This document shows, in pieces, positions 1 to 6,786 of a stretch of DNA of 21,415 bases. The DNA comes from Bacteroidaceae bacterium. GTDB lineage: Bacteria > Bacteroidota > Bacteroidia > Bacteroidales > Bacteroidaceae. The stretch is from contig JAILIJ010000182.1 in assembly GCA_024695315.1 (NCBI GenBank), positions 1 to 21,415 on the forward strand. The letters run 5' to 3'. Positions within the stretch are counted from its first letter, which is position 1. Each line of letters starts with the position of its first letter. The position numbers and the translations under genes were made by a program. Below the pieces are notes generated by a model. That model searched no databases, was not told the DNA's origin, and worked only from the letters and a program-made list of their open reading frames with translations.

Positions 1-210
1 AAATCAAGAAACATGTGTTTGGTTAATTTGAAAAATTCGTTTATTTGATGAAAATTACTAATCACTTAAATTTAGAATTTATTAAATTAAATGTTTAGAG
101 TTATGAATTAAGATTTGTTTGCCGATAACTGTCCTGCTTCATAATCGTTTTACCATGGATTTTTTTATGATATATTCAAGGGACAAAGGGACAATGGGGC
201 TGAATAGCAT
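1..210. other. AT-rich non-coding stretch, no gene seen
   Basis: I see no plausible coding region, RNA gene or clear promoter here. The only texture is a short direct repeat around 179-196 (gggacaaagggacaat) just before the ten-base repeats begin. The minus-strand open frame that spans part of it owes most of its length to the repeats at 211-560. Confidence 0.5.
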
Positions 211-300
211 GAAAAAGTATCGAAAAGTATGAAAAAGTATCGAAAAGCATCGAAAAGTATGGAAAAGTATGAAAAAGCATCGAAAAGTATGAAAAAGCAT
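211..300. repeat. ten-base tandem repeat with phased A-tracts
   Basis: Nine consecutive ten-base units run in strict register, each of the form (g/c)(g/a)aaaag(t/c)at; a degenerate tenth unit (tgaatagcat) sits at 201-210. Each unit carries a run of four or five A. A runs repeated every ten bases are in helical phase, and such DNA is known to be intrinsically curved. The array ends just before the promoter-like motif at 322-329. Any effect on transcription is inference. Confidence 0.85.
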
Positions 301-321
301 ATTTCCATAAACCGGATGTTG

Positions 322-329
322 TATCTTTG
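322..329 (+). promoter_or_regulatory. candidate Bacteroidetes -7 element (TATCTTTG)
   Basis: TATCTTTG fits the TAnnTTTG -7 consensus exactly. Upstream there is only a weak -33 match (tttc at 302-305) and the spacer is short. No plus-strand gene follows until 1948, so a transcript from here would run through the heptad repeats and antisense to the membrane-protein gene. It may be a real non-coding promoter, a relic, or part of a dispersed repeat. Confidence 0.3.
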
Positions 330-343
330 TTGCGCAGTCCAGA

Positions 344-560
344 AGAGTGAATTTTAGTGAAAAGTGAAGAGTGAAAAGTGAAGAATGTATTTTAGTGAAA
401 AGTGAAGAATGTATTTTAGTGAAGAGTGAAGAGTGAAGAGTGTATTTAAGTGAAGAGTGAAAAGTGAAGAGTGAAGAATGTATTTTAGTGAAAAGTGAAA
501 AGTGAAGAGTGTATTTTAGTGAAGAATGAAGAGTGAAGAGTGAAGAGTGAAGAGTGAAGA
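344..560. repeat. heptad minisatellite (agtgaaR) with tattttagtgaa spacers
   Basis: The plus strand is built of seven-base units agtgaag/agtgaaa and the variant aatgaag. Groups of two to five units are separated by (a/g)tgtatttta, giving a higher-order period of roughly 30 bases. The strand is almost wholly purine apart from single T residues. The array ends by running into the shared element at 558-572. The translated minus strand is a low-complexity FTLHSSL-type string, which I take as a by-product of the repeat and not as a protein. Confidence 0.85.
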
Positions 561-572
561 ATGGCCATCCGG
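558..572. repeat. copy 1 of shared agaatggccatccgg element
   Basis: The 15 bases agaatggccatccgg occur exactly here and again at 4004-4018. At this copy the element is followed by a G/C-rich stretch (571-595) and lacks the perfect inverted partner found at the other copy. Together with the second shared element (668-700 and 4167-4199) it brackets the three genes between 838 and 3989. Confidence 0.7.
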
Positions 573-667
573 AACGGGGGCCTCCGGGGGTATGGAAAAT
601 AAACGAAAATTTAGAACATAGCGCAGTGATCTCATCGAACGAACGTTTGCAGTCCGTAGGGGGCAAA

Positions 668-700
668 CATAAAGTGAGTGAGATAACTTACAATTAGAGG
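668..700. repeat. copy 1 of 33-base gtgagtgagat element
   Basis: This stretch matches 4167-4199 at 28 of 33 positions, with the core gtgagtgagat followed by actt(a/g)caatta. It lies about 100 bases after copy 1 of the 15-base element; at the right-hand locus the distance is about 150 bases. It looks like a dispersed intergenic repeat, but copy number outside this window cannot be seen. Confidence 0.7.
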
Positions 701-807
701 AAAATATATTTCTCTTTTGTTCGTGTAGTAAATTTTTCGGCCATTGAATTTCGTGATTTAAGGGAAAGTGACGGTTTTGCCTTTCGTTGTTTTCCGTTAA
801 ATCCCAG

Positions 808-825
808 ATTTTCGTGATCGAAAAT
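808..825 (-). terminator. hairpin just after the membrane-protein gene
   Basis: ATTTTCG (808-814) and CGAAAAT (819-825) form a perfect seven-base stem with a TGAT loop, 13 bases past the stop codon of the minus-strand gene ending at 838. No U-run follows on that strand, so termination is only a guess. Confidence 0.35.
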
Positions 826-837
826 TTATTTTGTTTG

Positions 838-1674
838 TTATATTAGGTCGAGTTTATAAGAAGCGGAGGCGTTTGCCTCCTTGTTGAATGAACTACTATC
901 CTCAATCATCTTGGTGTCAATAGATGGAAGTGTTGTTTGGGAATGATGATGATGGTGGTGTGATTTGCCTGACGCTTTATGTTCCTCGTGGAGCTCCTTA
1001 GCAGATTTGATTTGTAGTACTCCATACAGAAGGATACAACGACTGAAAACAAGTAGTGGCATACGGAGTATCCAACTTGTTATTACCCACCATGTGTGGG
1101 TTCCCATTTCCAGATATCCCATGTTGTAATGGTTGTGGGCTATCAGTTCGCCACCTAAGACGATGACATAGATGAAATAACGTATAGCCCAAAGACGGTA
1201 AGCCGTCCTTATGGTCTTAAATGCTGGTGCGTGAACCTTCTGGTACAAGAATGTACCAGCAAAAAAAGATGTGAAGATTGTTGCCAGGGCAACAACTATT
1301 TCCGTGTAGTGCCTTACGGCAATAGCCAAATCAGGCATAAACATAAGTATAGTCACAACTATAGCGTCAAAAACGCATACGCATAGGTCGGCAATAAAAA
1401 ATTGTCCAAAGATGTGGTGTTTGTATTCTTTTTCTATATCCAAGATGAGAAAGACGAAAATCGTATATAGCACAACCCTCACCCATTTATATATAGAAGT
1501 GTAGTAGGACAAGATGATGACATCGACGCCAAAACTCATTATTGCAGCCATGAGCGTGTCATCATTAGCATTATATGTACCTAAAGTGTACAATATTGGT
1601 TGTTTTAATGCAAGAAGGACTGATTCTATTAGTAGTAAAATAGCCGTATATTTCAGTTTGGTTCTAGTTTTCAT
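838..1674 (-). CDS. polytopic membrane protein of unknown function
   Basis: This 278-residue protein has about six or seven hydrophobic segments (roughly residues 9-26, 41-61, 64-78, 92-112, 126-145, 158-178 and 195-222), so it is very likely an integral inner-membrane protein. The C-terminal tail of about 55 residues is hydrophilic and contains six consecutive histidines (239-244), then a Ser/Asn/Ala-rich end. I recognise no enzymatic motif or transporter signature. The ATG at 1672-1674 is the first Met of the frame and lies about 25 bases past a good minus-strand -7 element. It is transcribed away from the pair at 1948-3989 and sits apart from the biosynthetic operon. A small-molecule sensor, a membrane scaffold or an uncharacterised family are all possible; no function is assigned. 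Confidence 0.8.
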   Translation of the reverse strand: MKTRTKLKYTAILLLIESVLLALKQPILYTLGTYNANDDTLMAAIMSFGVDVIILSYYTSIYKWVRVVLYTIFVFLILDIEKEYKHHIFGQFFIADLCVCVFDAIVVTILMFMPDLAIAVRHYTEIVVALATIFTSFFAGTFLYQKVHAPAFKTIRTAYRLWAIRYFIYVIVLGGELIAHNHYNMGYLEMGTHTWWVITSWILRMPLLVFSRCILLYGVLQIKSAKELHEEHKASGKSHHHHHHSQTTLPSIDTKMIEDSSSFNKEANASASYKLDLI

Positions 1675-1705
1675 ACTTTATCAAAAGATATTAGTTTTAT
1701 GTTCG

Positions 1706-1736
1706 CAAAATTACGAAAAAAAACTGTTATGTAAAA
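1706..1736 (-). promoter_or_regulatory. candidate promoter of the membrane-protein gene
   Basis: Read on the minus strand, 1713-1706 is TAATTTTG, an exact TAnnTTTG -7 element. About 19-20 bases upstream lies a TTTT (1733-1736) in place of the TTTG -33 element. The predicted start of transcription is about 25 bases before the ATG at 1674. Confidence 0.5.
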
Positions 1737-1859
1737 CTTTTTTGCGCTTTATTACATTTTGACGTGAATAAAAGTAATAATTTTTTGTATTTATAGTATT
1801 TTTTTAATCTTTTTTTTACATTTTCCTATTTAAATTATAGATAATTTAGTAAAAAATCA

Positions 1860-1867
1860 TAAATTTG
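1860..1867 (+). promoter_or_regulatory. candidate -7 element for the 1948 gene pair
   Basis: TAAATTTG matches TAnnTTTG and lies 80 bases before the ATG at 1948 in a very AT-rich divergent intergenic region (1675-1947). I find no good TTTG at the -33 position, so confidence is modest. Confidence 0.4.
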
Positions 1868-1947
1868 CATCAAGAAAAAACAGATTAAAGTGTTGTTATT
1901 CAAATCCGTTTTTGAAGAAGACACAAGCTAACTATTGACTATATCTT

Positions 1948-3015
1948 ATGACTCAAAACAATGACGAGGAACTCTTTAGACGTTCTTGTGTCCAATTAGA
2001 TCTGTTAAGCCCTACAAAGAGCAAATCGGTGTGTGATGCCCATGGACAAGTTCAGACGGCAAAGACACGCGACGGATATGGATTGGGACGAATGTTGAAG
2101 GAGATAGAGAATGAATATAAAAAGCTAATACGAGAGGTCGGTATTGGAATGAATGTACCTAAAAGGAGAGGGACGGAATACGATACTTATCCTTTCTTCT
2201 TTTATGTAGACAACATACAAAACGCTCTAAAGGAAACGACGGAGAATCTACATTTCCATGTATGTGCTTATATTGGTAAAGGGTGGACGGTGCTTCGCGA
2301 GACAAAGTTCGAAGTTAGTCCTCTTGTGCTTTTCCCATATAGGTATGAGTATTCTTCGGAGAACCAGCCTTTGACTCAGTATCATATCGGTTTGAAACTG
2401 TCCATTCCTGAGATTGATCCGAGTTCTTTTGTTTCTAAGGAGGCGACGATAAATTATCTGTCGAATGTAGATAGTTTGAAGTTGAAGTGTAAGTTTGAAA
2501 ATGTACCTTACGACAGCCAGTGGTCTGACGGTCAGTATAGGCAGGAGTTTGTGTGTCTGGCTGAGTTTGAACAGCTGGATGTGGAAATTGTTGATGACTT
2601 TGGCCCTACGTTCAGATCCTTTACTAATAATGCTCATTTCAGTATCGAGGCACTTCCTGAACAGTTAGTGGGAAAGAGATGTACACTTGACGAGAGGAAT
2701 GTTTATGCACCGCTGACAACAAACGATGAGGTCTATTGTGTGCTTTATGCAGATAAGAGAAGTAGTGTTCGTGTGCTCAGGTGGTTACCTACCACTATGG
2801 ATGATATGGAGACGAAGCCTATCCTCCCTCTTCATGAGTTAGGTATAATACATGGTGAGGAGTTGTCGGCAGAAATGACGACATCGGGCAACTATTTCCT
2901 ATTCGGAAAGATGAAAGATGATGAGGTAGAGATCATTTGTAACATGGATGGTTTTTATGAGAGTGAATTGGGCGGTTTTGTATTGCCTGTAGATTTGTTT
3001 AACTTCGCTATGTGA
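1948..3015 (+). CDS. uncharacterised protein, first gene of an orphan pair
   Basis: A 355-residue protein without signal peptide or membrane segments, so probably cytoplasmic. The N-terminal ~45 residues are polar, followed by a charged helical-looking stretch (DGYGLGRMLKEIENEYKK, about residues 42-59). The rest is rich in alternating hydrophobic residues and aromatics, suggesting a largely beta-sheet fold. I recognise no known family or catalytic motif. The ATG at 1948 is the first in frame and follows a TAnnTTTG motif at 1860-1867. The next gene starts within a dozen bases of the stop codon, so the two are probably co-transcribed and may act together. Base usage is similar to the neighbours and there is no sign of truncation. 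Confidence 0.75.
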   Translation: MTQNNDEELFRRSCVQLDLLSPTKSKSVCDAHGQVQTAKTRDGYGLGRMLKEIENEYKKLIREVGIGMNVPKRRGTEYDTYPFFFYVDNIQNALKETTENLHFHVCAYIGKGWTVLRETKFEVSPLVLFPYRYEYSSENQPLTQYHIGLKLSIPEIDPSSFVSKEATINYLSNVDSLKLKCKFENVPYDSQWSDGQYRQEFVCLAEFEQLDVEIVDDFGPTFRSFTNNAHFSIEALPEQLVGKRCTLDERNVYAPLTTNDEVYCVLYADKRSSVRVLRWLPTTMDDMETKPILPLHELGIIHGEELSAEMTTSGNYFLFGKMKDDEVEIICNMDGFYESELGGFVLPVDLFNFAM

Positions 3016-3023
3016 TATATTTT

Positions 3024-3989
3024 ATGGGACTCAAAAATTTATATATGAAAACCTTCTACAGTGACAAGTTCAGTCAGGTAGAAGATGCCTACAAAAATAT
3101 ATGTTGCAGCTATCCAAATGGTCTTGATCTGTTTTTGAAACTGCAGAACCTCAAGAATAGTGAGGGGAACTATGATCTTAAGCTACTTATTTCAGAGCAC
3201 GAAGAGGAGATAGGTGTGTATGAGGAGTATACCAAAAACAGTTCTACGTATCCTAATGCGGCGATGTTATATATTAACAAGCATCCGTTGAATGTGGATT
3301 CTGCTCGTTTCATAAATGAGAATCTCACTCTTATCCAGCTCACGGAGGAGTTTTATAAGGCTACGAAGAAGACTACGCCATGTCAGTATCGTGCGTTCGG
3401 ACTTACGGAACGTGACCGTGATGAGGTGGACGAGTCATTAAGTCAACGAAAATCTCTGTTGTTGAAATATATAAATGTGCTTGAGGCAGCTAAGGGGGAG
3501 GATGAAGAGGAGTCGAAGCCTAAGGTTGAAGCATATACGATAGATGCTAAAGATAATAAGATTTCATATTTGGAGAATGAGTTGAATGGTGATGATAGTG
3601 TGTTTGTGATTGATGAAACGACATGGGGTGAGTATATCAATCATGTTGTTTTCTGTATGAAGAATGCCATTCGTATCAAGGACGATATAAAGCTTATTCA
3701 CAAGAATAAATTCCTGATTACTCGTTGCTATCGTGAAGTGGGTTATAATTGTGGTATAACCATTAAGTCTATCTATGAAATCAAGAAGGATTCTCCACTA
3801 AAGCAGTATGTTGATGTTTGCAATACGGCTCGTCGTTTTGCTGAGCAAGATTATTCGAGTGCATATAAGAGTCTCGTTTCAAGGGGTGTGTTCAAGGCTT
3901 TTCATCCTGAGCTCTCTCTTATCGAGTGTTTGTATATTGTTTCGCATGTTGAACTGCTGAAGAAGCAGCAGGATAGTATGTTAGTTTAA
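3024..3989 (+). CDS. uncharacterised protein, second gene of an orphan pair
   Basis: About 321 residues from the ATG at 3024. A GTG at 3012 overlapping the previous stop codon would add four residues and cannot be excluded. The protein looks soluble and mostly helical: a charged N-terminal half, an acidic linker in the middle (EDEEESKPKVE), then a helical C-terminal domain with scattered Cys (FCMKN, RCYREVGYNCG, DVCNTARRF) and a hydrophobic stretch near the end (SLIECLYIVSHVELL). The Cys residues are not spaced as a known metal motif. I do not recognise the family. Tight spacing to the preceding gene suggests a shared transcript and possibly a shared complex. A perfect hairpin at 4006-4032 follows. 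Confidence 0.72.
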   Translation: MGLKNLYMKTFYSDKFSQVEDAYKNICCSYPNGLDLFLKLQNLKNSEGNYDLKLLISEHEEEIGVYEEYTKNSSTYPNAAMLYINKHPLNVDSARFINENLTLIQLTEEFYKATKKTTPCQYRAFGLTERDRDEVDESLSQRKSLLLKYINVLEAAKGEDEEESKPKVEAYTIDAKDNKISYLENELNGDDSVFVIDETTWGEYINHVVFCMKNAIRIKDDIKLIHKNKFLITRCYREVGYNCGITIKSIYEIKKDSPLKQYVDVCNTARRFAEQDYSSAYKSLVSRGVFKAFHPELSLIECLYIVSHVELLKKQQDSMLV

Positions 3990-4003
3990 AAGAATTCAGA
4001 TGT

Positions 4004-4018
4004 AGAATGGCCATCCGG
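4004..4018. repeat. copy 2 of shared agaatggccatccgg element
   Basis: Exact 15-base match to 558-572. Here it forms the left arm of a perfect hairpin. Shortly after it (about 4045-4060) come two aatgaag-like units resembling the heptad satellite of the left locus, so the two intergenic regions share at least three sequence components. Confidence 0.65.
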
Positions 4019-4032
4019 GATGGATGGCCATT
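4006..4032 (+). terminator. perfect hairpin after the orphan pair
   Basis: AATGGCCATCC (4006-4016) and GGATGGCCATT (4022-4032) make a perfect 11-base stem around GGGAT, 17 bases after the stop at 3989. Only a short T-rich stretch follows, so it may be a weak terminator. The left arm is also copy 2 of the 15-base element shared with 558-572 (here 4004-4018). Confidence 0.55.
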
Positions 4033-4166
4033 TGTAATTTCTTAAATGAAGAATGAAGAATCTTACCTGTTGGTGGAATTAAATAGTTAGCAGAGTGCAT
4101 AAGAAAAGTTACATATATCGAATATTTAAGTAACTTGAGAGCACTCAACTTATAAGGTTATACAAT

Positions 4167-4199
4167 CATAAGGTGAGTGAGATTACTTGCAATTAAAAG
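4167..4199. repeat. copy 2 of 33-base gtgagtgagat element
   Basis: Matches 668-700 at 28 of 33 positions with no gap. It lies in the 312-base gap between the orphan pair and the PspC gene (3990-4301), which otherwise contains only the two hairpins. Confidence 0.65.
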
Positions 4200-4245
4200 A
4201 TAATTATTTATTTCCTTGCTTTGCACAATCCGAGCACTGCACCCC

Positions 4246-4284
4246 AAGACTTCAAAAATGATTAAGTATCATTTTTGAAGTCTT
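4246..4284 (-). terminator. strong 17-base-pair hairpin after the PspC gene
   Basis: AAGACTTCAAAAATGAT (4246-4262) and its exact complement (4268-4284) pair around a five-base TAAGT loop. It lies 18 bases past the stop of the minus-strand PspC gene. The plus-strand side is followed by gtttaattt, so it could also stop transcription coming from the left. Confidence 0.7.
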
Positions 4285-4301
4285 GTTTAATTTCATAAGT
4301 G

Positions 4302-4490
4302 CTATAGCTTTTTTGGCATGACGAATAACATAATAATATATAGCAGTATGCCAGGGAATCCTGCTGTAAATAATGTTAATGCTGCGTATGCAATACGTAT
4401 GATGGATGGGTCGAGTTCGAAATATTCTGCTATTCCGCTACATACACCACCAATGAGCTGATCGTTTGAACGTGTTAATCTTTTATTCAT
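4302..4490 (-). CDS. small PspC-domain membrane protein
   Basis: A 62-residue protein consisting of a single PspC domain: an N-terminal basic/polar part (KRLTRSNDQLIGGVCSGIAEYF), the family hallmark GGVCSGIAEYF followed by LDPSIIRI, and one or two hydrophobic segments ending in FVMPKKL. PspC-domain proteins are inner-membrane stress-response or envelope proteins; stand-alone short versions are common in Bacteroidetes. The frame could start seven residues earlier (Met at 4511), but the candidate promoter covers 4509-4540, so transcription would begin after that codon. The ATG at 4490 is therefore preferred, and it also fits the domain start. The gene is divergent from the biosynthetic operon and shares its upstream region. 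Confidence 0.85.
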   Translation of the reverse strand: MNKRLTRSNDQLIGGVCSGIAEYFELDPSIIRIAYAALTLFTAGFPGILLYIIMLFVMPKKL

Positions 4491-4508
4491 AATAGTATAA
4501 ATTTTTTG

Positions 4509-4540
4509 CAAAGATGGTGAAAAGTTGTAAAAAAAGCAAA
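4509..4540 (-). promoter_or_regulatory. candidate promoter of the PspC gene
   Basis: On the minus strand 4516-4509 reads CATCTTTG (one mismatch to TAnnTTTG) and 4540-4537 reads TTTG, with a 20-base spacer. Transcription would begin roughly 10-15 bases before the ATG at 4490. Confidence 0.5.
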
Positions 4541-4606
4541 AATAAGAAGCATAAAGACGTTCGTTTGTTCTAAAAGTCCCTTTTTATAAGTTTTTCGAAC
4601 TCTCTT

Positions 4607-4637
4607 TTTGCAGTGTCGGGAATTGTCTTTATCTTTG
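4607..4637 (+). promoter_or_regulatory. main promoter of the biosynthetic operon
   Basis: TTTG at 4607-4610, a 19-base spacer, and TATCTTTG at 4630-4637 match the Bacteroidetes primary sigma-factor consensus in both elements and spacing. It lies about 115 bases before the first gene. I find no equally good TAnnTTTG in the short gaps between the downstream genes, so this could drive the whole set, giving a transcript of more than 16 kb. Confidence 0.75.
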
Positions 4638-4669
4638 TACGAATTTAACCTAATATGGTTTATTGGGTG

Positions 4670-4694
4670 ACGATGTAAGATATAAGTACATCGT
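4670..4694 (+). promoter_or_regulatory. leader hairpin in the operon 5' UTR
   Basis: ACGATGTA (4670-4677) and TACATCGT (4687-4694) pair perfectly around a nine-base loop, with possible G-U extension at the base. It lies about 25-30 bases into the predicted transcript and about 60 bases before the first ATG. It could be an RNA-stability or protein-binding element; it does not match a riboswitch class I know. Confidence 0.4.
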
Positions 4695-4752
4695 TGTTGA
4701 AATTTACGTGTGATTGTAGACAAAAAGAAATTATAAATATTATAAGATCATC

Positions 4753-5481
4753 ATGAGGAGATATGCACTTGTAACGGGGGGCTCGCGAGGAATAGGTCGG
4801 GCTATAGCGCTTCGATTAGCTTCTAATGGCATACCTGTTGTGATAAACTATCAGTCTAATGTTGAGGCTGCTTTAGCGGTCAAGTCCGAGATAGAATCGG
4901 CAGGCGGTGAGGCTGAGTTGCTGCCATTTGATGTAGGTAATCTGAACGAGGTGGAGTCTGCTATTGATAAGTGGGAGTCTGCCCATTCTGAGGATTATAT
5001 TGCTTATTTGATAAATAATGCAGGCATACGTCGTGACGGCATGATGTTTATGATGGGAAATGATGATTGGCATGATGTGTTGAATACATCCCTAAACGGT
5101 TTCTTTTATGTCACGAGAAAGTTGATAACGAAGATGATGATGCGTAAGCATGGTGGGCGTGTGGTAAATATGGCATCTTTCTCAGGTGTTGAAGGAGTGG
5201 CAGGTCAGACTAATTATAGTGCTGCTAAGGCTGCTCTTATTGGTGCTACCAAGGCGCTTGCCAAGGAGGTTGCCCCACGAGGTGTGACGGTAAATGCTGT
5301 AGCTCCAGGATTCATAGAGTCAGATATGACGAGAGATTTGAATGAGGAAGAGTTGAAGCAGACGATACCTATGCGTCGTTTCGGAAAAGCAGAAGAGGTA
5401 GCGTCGCTTGTGGCTTATCTTGTGTCAGATGAGTCAAGTTACATTACAGGTGAAGTTATAAATATAAATGGCGGTTTGTAG
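4753..5481 (+). CDS. 3-oxoacyl-ACP reductase (FabG-like SDR)
   Basis: A 242-residue short-chain dehydrogenase/reductase, full length for the FabG family. Visible motifs are the nucleotide-binding TGGSRGIG (8-15), NNAG (88-91), the catalytic Ser region NMASFSG (139-145) and the YSAAK pair (Tyr155, Lys159). The C-terminal PGFIESDMT and ITGEVININGG motifs are also typical. By family it reduces 3-ketoacyl-ACP to 3-hydroxyacyl-ACP with NADPH in the cytosol. As first gene of the operon, with a ketosynthase next, it most likely provides ketoreduction for polyene chain building and is not the housekeeping fatty-acid enzyme. Start ATG is about 115 bases after the promoter. Confidence 0.93.
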   Translation: MRRYALVTGGSRGIGRAIALRLASNGIPVVINYQSNVEAALAVKSEIESAGGEAELLPFDVGNLNEVESAIDKWESAHSEDYIAYLINNAGIRRDGMMFMMGNDDWHDVLNTSLNGFFYVTRKLITKMMMRKHGGRVVNMASFSGVEGVAGQTNYSAAKAALIGATKALAKEVAPRGVTVNAVAPGFIESDMTRDLNEEELKQTIPMRRFGKAEEVASLVAYLVSDESSYITGEVININGGL

Positions 5482-5488
5482 ACAAGAT

Positions 5489-6703
5489 ATGAGAAGAGTT
5501 GTTATAACAGGAATGGGTATTTGGTCATGTCTGGGAACGAATGTGGATGATGTGAAGTCTTCACTTTTCCACGGTCGTTCGGGGATCGTTTTGGATGAGG
5601 ATCGTTTAACATACGGTTATCGTTCGGGCTTGACAGGTAATGTAGAAAGGCCAAACCTCAAGGGTATAGTTGACAGACGCCACCGAGTAGAGATGTCGGA
5701 ACAGGCCGAATATGCGTATATGGCCAGTAGAGAGGCTTTTTCGATGGCAGGTATCGACCTCGACTATTTAGAAAGAAATGAGGTTGGTGTGATTTTCGGA
5801 AACGACTCATCTTCAAAGGCCGTTGTCGAGAGTGCACAGATTATGGCTCAGGAGCATGATTCGGCTATGATTGGTTCTGGAAATATTTTCCAGTCCATGA
5901 ATTCGACGGTGAACATGAACCTCAGCACATTATTCCGCTTGCGAGGAGTGAATTTCAGTGTTAGTGCTGCATGTGCAAGTGGTAGCCATTCCATCGGTCT
6001 TGGCATGATGATGATACGTCAAGGACTGCAGGATGTAGTGTTGTGTGGCGGTGCTCAGGAGGTAAATAAATATTCCATGTCATCATTTGATGCTCTTGGC
6101 ACTTTTTCAGTCCACATGGATGAGCCAGCCAAAGCATCCCGCCCATTCGATAGAGACCGTGATGGTCTTGTGCCAAGTGGCGGAGCTGCAGCGTTAGTCC
6201 TTGAGGACTATGACCATGCTATAGCCAGAGGAGCTACAATCCTTGGTGAGGTTTGTGGATATGGTTTCTCAAGCAATGGTGGAGGTATCAGTCAACCAAG
6301 TGATATGGGGTCAATGATAGCCATGAGACGTGCGTTGGAAGATGCTGGTATGGCTGCAGCCGACATTGATTATGTGAATGCTCATGCAACAAGTACTCAT
6401 CAGGGGGATATGTATGAGGCAATGGCTTTAGCGCAGATATTTGAGGGTAAGAAGGCACTAATAAGTAGTACCAAATCCATGACAGGACATGAGTGTTGGA
6501 TGGCTGGTGCCAGCGAGATAGTGTATTCTCTTATTATGATGCACAACAATTTCGTGGCTCCAAATATTAACTTTGAGAATCCTGACGAATATTCTGCCAA
6601 GTTGAATATAGCTTCAAAGACAGTAGAAACCGAGGTTCGTACCGTGTTGAGCAATTCATTCGGTTTTGGTGGAACGAACAGCGCTTTAGTCATAAAACGA
6701 TAG
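5489..6703 (+). CDS. beta-ketoacyl-ACP synthase (FabF/FabB-like), single domain
   Basis: A 404-residue ketosynthase from the ATG at 5489 (MRRVVITGMG, the usual family start). An in-frame upstream start at 5468 overlapping the previous gene is less likely. The Cys-His-His triad is present: Cys162 in AACASGS, His299 in NAHATSTHQ and His334 in MTGHE, plus the C-terminal FGFGGTN. It should catalyse decarboxylative condensation of an acyl thioester with malonyl-ACP. It is the only one of the three ketosynthases here without a C-terminal extension, and the wording around the second His (HATSTHQGD) differs from the more canonical HGTGTQNND of the third. It may act as an independent or initiating ketosynthase, as one of the several ketosynthases in aryl polyene clusters does; the exact role is inference. 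Confidence 0.92.
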   Translation: MRRVVITGMGIWSCLGTNVDDVKSSLFHGRSGIVLDEDRLTYGYRSGLTGNVERPNLKGIVDRRHRVEMSEQAEYAYMASREAFSMAGIDLDYLERNEVGVIFGNDSSSKAVVESAQIMAQEHDSAMIGSGNIFQSMNSTVNMNLSTLFRLRGVNFSVSAACASGSHSIGLGMMMIRQGLQDVVLCGGAQEVNKYSMSSFDALGTFSVHMDEPAKASRPFDRDRDGLVPSGGAAALVLEDYDHAIARGATILGEVCGYGFSSNGGGISQPSDMGSMIAMRRALEDAGMAAADIDYVNAHATSTHQGDMYEAMALAQIFEGKKALISSTKSMTGHECWMAGASEIVYSLIMMHNNFVAPNINFENPDEYSAKLNIASKTVETEVRTVLSNSFGFGGTNSALVIKR

Positions 6704-6786
6704 ACGGTTTGTCACGTTTGTAGATGATATTGAGACTTAAAAAATAGCATAAATATAGGAGTTTTGCTCCATAAAAGAAATAGAAC

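Noticed and set aside
139..666. Minus-strand open frame of 175 codons across the repeats
   Set aside because: Its sequence is a repetitive FTLHSSL/LFHTFR string dictated by the ten-base and heptad repeats, with no domain, start context or composition of a real protein.
4487..4723. Minus-strand open frame upstream of the PspC gene
   Set aside because: It overlaps the promoters of both divergent units and has a basic, low-information composition; the DNA is better explained as regulatory.
6758..6770. Small GGAG/CTCC hairpin before the methyltransferase gene
   Set aside because: The stem is only four base pairs; no stronger structure or U-run is present, so I do not call a terminator or attenuator.
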